From Desulfobacteraceae bacterium (GTDB lineage Bacteria > Desulfobacterota > Desulfobacteria > Desulfobacterales > UBA11574): a stretch of DNA of 7,205 nucleotides. The stretch lies in contig PKTV01000347.1 in NCBI GenBank assembly GCA_002868985.1, positions 1-7,205 of the forward strand. Direction: 5' to 3'. Made by a program: the position numbers and the translations under genes. Shown here piece by piece: positions 5,228-7,205 of this stretch; the first letter of the stretch is position 1; each line of letters starts with the position of its first letter. The notes under the pieces are model-generated. The model ran no database searches, was not told the origin of the DNA, and was given only the letters and a program-made list of their open reading frames with translations.

Positions 5228-6640
5228 ATGAAAACATATACCCCCATAACCAAAGACATCCGAAGACGCATCTCCGATGCGCTGGGAGATGAGTGCATTG
5301 TTACAAATCAGGATGAAGTCGGAACATATTCCAAGGATGCTTCCGGTCTGAGTTATCCCCCTGAACTGGTCATCCGGGTTCAGGAAACAGCACAGATTCA
5401 AAGGCTCATGAGACTGGCCAATGAATATAAGTTTCCGATAATTCCTCGGGGCGGCGGATCGGGATTGGCAGGGGGTTGCCTGCCGGTTTTGGGCGGTGTG
5501 GTGCTGTCGCTGGAAAAGTTGAACCGTATTATTTCAGTAGATACGCAAAACCTTATTGCACAAGTTCAACCCGGAACCATTACTAAAGATTTACGGGATG
5601 CGGTCCAACAAAAAAAACTCTTTTTCCCGCCGGATCCGGCCGGGATGGATCAAAGCACCATCGGCGGCAACGCGGCCACAAATGCCGGCGGCCCATCATG
5701 TGTCAAGTACGGAACCACAAAGGATTACATCCTTGGCCTTGAAGCGGTGCTTCCCTCCGGACGGATGATAAATACCGGGACCCGGACCCGTAAAGGTGTG
5801 GTCGGGTACGACCTAACCCAACTTCTCGTCGGTTCTGAAGGAACGCTGGGAATCATCACCGGCTTGATTTTAAAACTGATCCCCTACCCGCCCGCCGTCA
5901 GCGCCATGACCGCCGTATTTTCAGACCTGCCATCGGCCATGCAGGCGGTAACTCAAATTCTGAACAGAGGACATCTGCCATCGGCCATTGAGTTTTTGGA
6001 CGCCAAATGCCTCTTGCTGGTGAAAGATATTTTGTCGTTTCATGTTCCCGGCGAAAAATCCACACTGTTGATTATCGAGGTTGACGGTAACCCTGAGCAG
6101 ACAAAACGCGACATCAAAACCATCGGAAAAATATTAAAGGAGGTTGGCGCAACGCATCTTCTTCCCGCTTTTAATGAAAAGGAACGCGGAGATATCTGGA
6201 ATGTCCGGCGGCAGGTTTCTTTAAGGATTCACGACAATTATGCCCTTTACATTCCCGAAGACGTAGTGGTTCCCATCGGGAAAATCCCGGCCCTTGTGGC
6301 CGAACTTCCGAAATTCGAAGCTGAATATGGTCTTAAAATCTACGCTTTCGGCCATGCAGGAGACGGCAATATTCATCTCAACATCACGGCGCAAAATCGG
6401 GACAACATGAATCGGGTGGAAATGGGCGTGAAGGCCATACTGGCCCGGGTGATTCAGATGGGCGGTACAATTTCCGGCGAACACGGCATCGGCCAGGCAA
6501 AAAAACGATATTTGTCCATGGAGCTTTCAGCGGAAAGCATCCGGCTCCAGACCGAAATTAAAAAGGTCTTCGATCCAAATATGATTCTCAACCCGGGCAA
6601 GATTTTTCCGAAAGAAGATTTCAACAACCGTCTACTCTGA
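5228..6640 (+). CDS. FAD-dependent 2-hydroxyacid dehydrogenase, GlcD / D-lactate dehydrogenase type
   Basis: Flavoprotein expected to oxidise a 2-hydroxyacid such as D-lactate or glycolate to the 2-oxoacid and pass electrons to a partner. The N-terminal FAD-binding domain (about 40-220) shows PRGGGSGLAGG (73-83), QPGT (114-117), PPDPAG (134-139), IGGNAATNAGGPSC (145-158) and VGSEGTLGIITG (201-212). The C-terminal oxidase domain carries the metal-site motifs HAGDGNIH (376-383) and GEHG (417-420) and ends with the usual FDPNMILNPGKIF (448-460). The 470 aa is normal for GlcD. There is no signal peptide and no fused Fe-S domain. A stop at 5201-5203 leaves this ATG as the only upstream choice, yet no Shine-Dalgarno sequence precedes it. 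No glcF or other Fe-S partner gene is in view, so substrate and electron acceptor are open. Confidence 0.93.
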   Translation: MKTYTPITKDIRRRISDALGDECIVTNQDEVGTYSKDASGLSYPPELVIRVQETAQIQRLMRLANEYKFPIIPRGGGSGLAGGCLPVLGGVVLSLEKLNRIISVDTQNLIAQVQPGTITKDLRDAVQQKKLFFPPDPAGMDQSTIGGNAATNAGGPSCVKYGTTKDYILGLEAVLPSGRMINTGTRTRKGVVGYDLTQLLVGSEGTLGIITGLILKLIPYPPAVSAMTAVFSDLPSAMQAVTQILNRGHLPSAIEFLDAKCLLLVKDILSFHVPGEKSTLLIIEVDGNPEQTKRDIKTIGKILKEVGATHLLPAFNEKERGDIWNVRRQVSLRIHDNYALYIPEDVVVPIGKIPALVAELPKFEAEYGLKIYAFGHAGDGNIHLNITAQNRDNMNRVEMGVKAILARVIQMGGTISGEHGIGQAKKRYLSMELSAESIRLQTEIKKVFDPNMILNPGKIFPKEDFNNRLL

Positions 6641-6928
6641 AAATCCGTAGTGAAACATTTCGTACTCGGTTTCTCCTCCCAGCAAAGCATCGATCTTGTC
6701 TTGATTTTTTTTTCTATCCTCGCTGGCCATCCATTTTTTCCAGTCTTCTGAAGAATGCCACGTACTGATCACCAGAAACAGATCGGGCCGGTCCATGCTT
6801 CTTAAGGTTTCACCGGAAATATAACCGGAATGATTTGTGGCAAGGGATCTGATTTCCCTGAAAAGGGGTATGATTTCTCTGGCTCTGTCTTCCGGCACGA
6901 TTCGCTTAATGAAAATTTTAACAGCCAT
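6632..6928 (-). CDS. Small ABM-domain protein (antibiotic biosynthesis monooxygenase family, dimeric alpha/beta barrel)
   Basis: A 98-aa cytoplasmic protein. The pattern is typical of the ABM superfamily: a first strand VKIFIKRIV, a helix with PLFREIRSLA, GYISGETLRS (35-44), then LFLVISTWHSSEDWKKWMAS (50-69) and an acidic C-terminal tail. The family includes true cofactor-free oxygenases and many proteins of unknown role, so the monooxygenase name should not be read as a proven activity, especially in an anaerobe. A strong AGGAGG (complement of 6934-6939) lies 5 nt upstream of the start. Its stop codon lies inside the end of the dehydrogenase gene on the other strand, overlapping by 9 bp. A run of nine A on the coding strand (6705-6713) falls in the RKKN segment. 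Confidence 0.85.
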   Translation of the reverse strand: MAVKIFIKRIVPEDRAREIIPLFREIRSLATNHSGYISGETLRSMDRPDLFLVISTWHSSEDWKKWMASEDRKKNQDKIDALLGGETEYEMFHYGFSE

Positions 6929-7006
6929 TTTGTCCTCCTTTGAGGTGAGTTATCATTTATGGATTAAATGAAACTGTTATCTTACAAAATTTATGTCTAA
7001 ACAGAG

Positions 7007-7192
7007 CGGTTCCGGGTTCCCCGTTCAGCGTTCAAGGTTGTAAAAAACATTCAATTACAGCTCATTACGGTCTGTTTATAGCCAGTTGCAATACCCATTG
7101 GGCAAAAAAGTTAAGTGTCGCTGAATCCTTTATCACTCCTTTTAAGTTGGGGTGTTGGCGTTTTTAAACCGTGAACCTTGAACCCTGAACCC
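7007..7192. repeat. Element B: second inverted pair of heptamer-repeat blocks
   Basis: The left block 7007-7041 has five units of 7 nt in perfect register, pattern NNGTTCN. The right block 7165-7192 has four units of pattern TGAACCN or TAAACCG, the reverse complement. Comparing 7014-7041 with the reverse complement of 7165-7192 gives 20 of 28 matches. A palindrome AACCCGGGTT (7188-7197) closes the right block. The 123-bp interior has no gene. It lies upstream of the ABM gene; the neighbour to the right is outside the window. Same unit type and layout as 1241-1547. Confidence 0.7.
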
Positions 7193-7205
7193 GGGTTATT
7201 AATAA

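Overview
The window reads as a piece of a mesophilic, Gram-negative anaerobe chromosome, most likely a sulfate-reducing member of Desulfobacterota (Desulfobacterales-like). This rests on the style of the AroB, GlcD-like and small ABM-domain proteins, on a base composition in the mid-40s % G+C by eye, and on heptamer-rich spacers. It is an inference; no rRNA or other lineage marker is present. All protein genes look intact and housekeeping or transport in type. There is no phage, integrase, transposase, CRISPR array, tRNA or rRNA.

Layout: (1) 206-1234 (+) aroB, 3-dehydroquinate synthase of the shikimate pathway. (2) 1235-1746, a 512-bp spacer with two blocks of degenerate heptamer repeats in opposite orientation, a perfect 10-bp hairpin and a candidate promoter for the next gene. 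(3) 1747-2496 (+) periplasmic amino-acid-type solute-binding protein, closed by a strong intrinsic terminator at 2535-2570. (4) 2741-4852 (+) a tight three-gene operon of permease, ATPase and permease, which with the binding protein forms a complete polar amino acid ABC importer. (5) 4853-5227, a 375-bp spacer with a 20-bp perfect palindrome and a 226-bp inverted-repeat element. (6) 5228-6640 (+) GlcD-type FAD-dependent 2-hydroxyacid dehydrogenase, without an Fe-S partner gene in view. (7) 6632-6928 (-) small ABM-domain protein, convergent with and overlapping the dehydrogenase by 9 bp. (8) 6929-7205, a spacer with a second pair of inverted heptamer blocks.

The importer genes work together. 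The binding protein captures a ligand in the periplasm, the two homologous permeases form the membrane channel and the ATPase dimer drives uptake. The binding protein has its own terminator and probably its own promoter, so it can be made in excess over the membrane complex. AroB, the dehydrogenase and the ABM protein show no evident functional link to the importer.

I found no new protein-coding system. The most unusual material is in the spacers. Three separate spacers carry an element built the same way: short degenerate units (7-mers of GGTTCA type, or 9/10-mers of AAAGTGCCT type) in two inverted blocks about 100-240 bp apart. Both permeases also lack the conserved glutamate of the EAA loop that docks on the ATPase.
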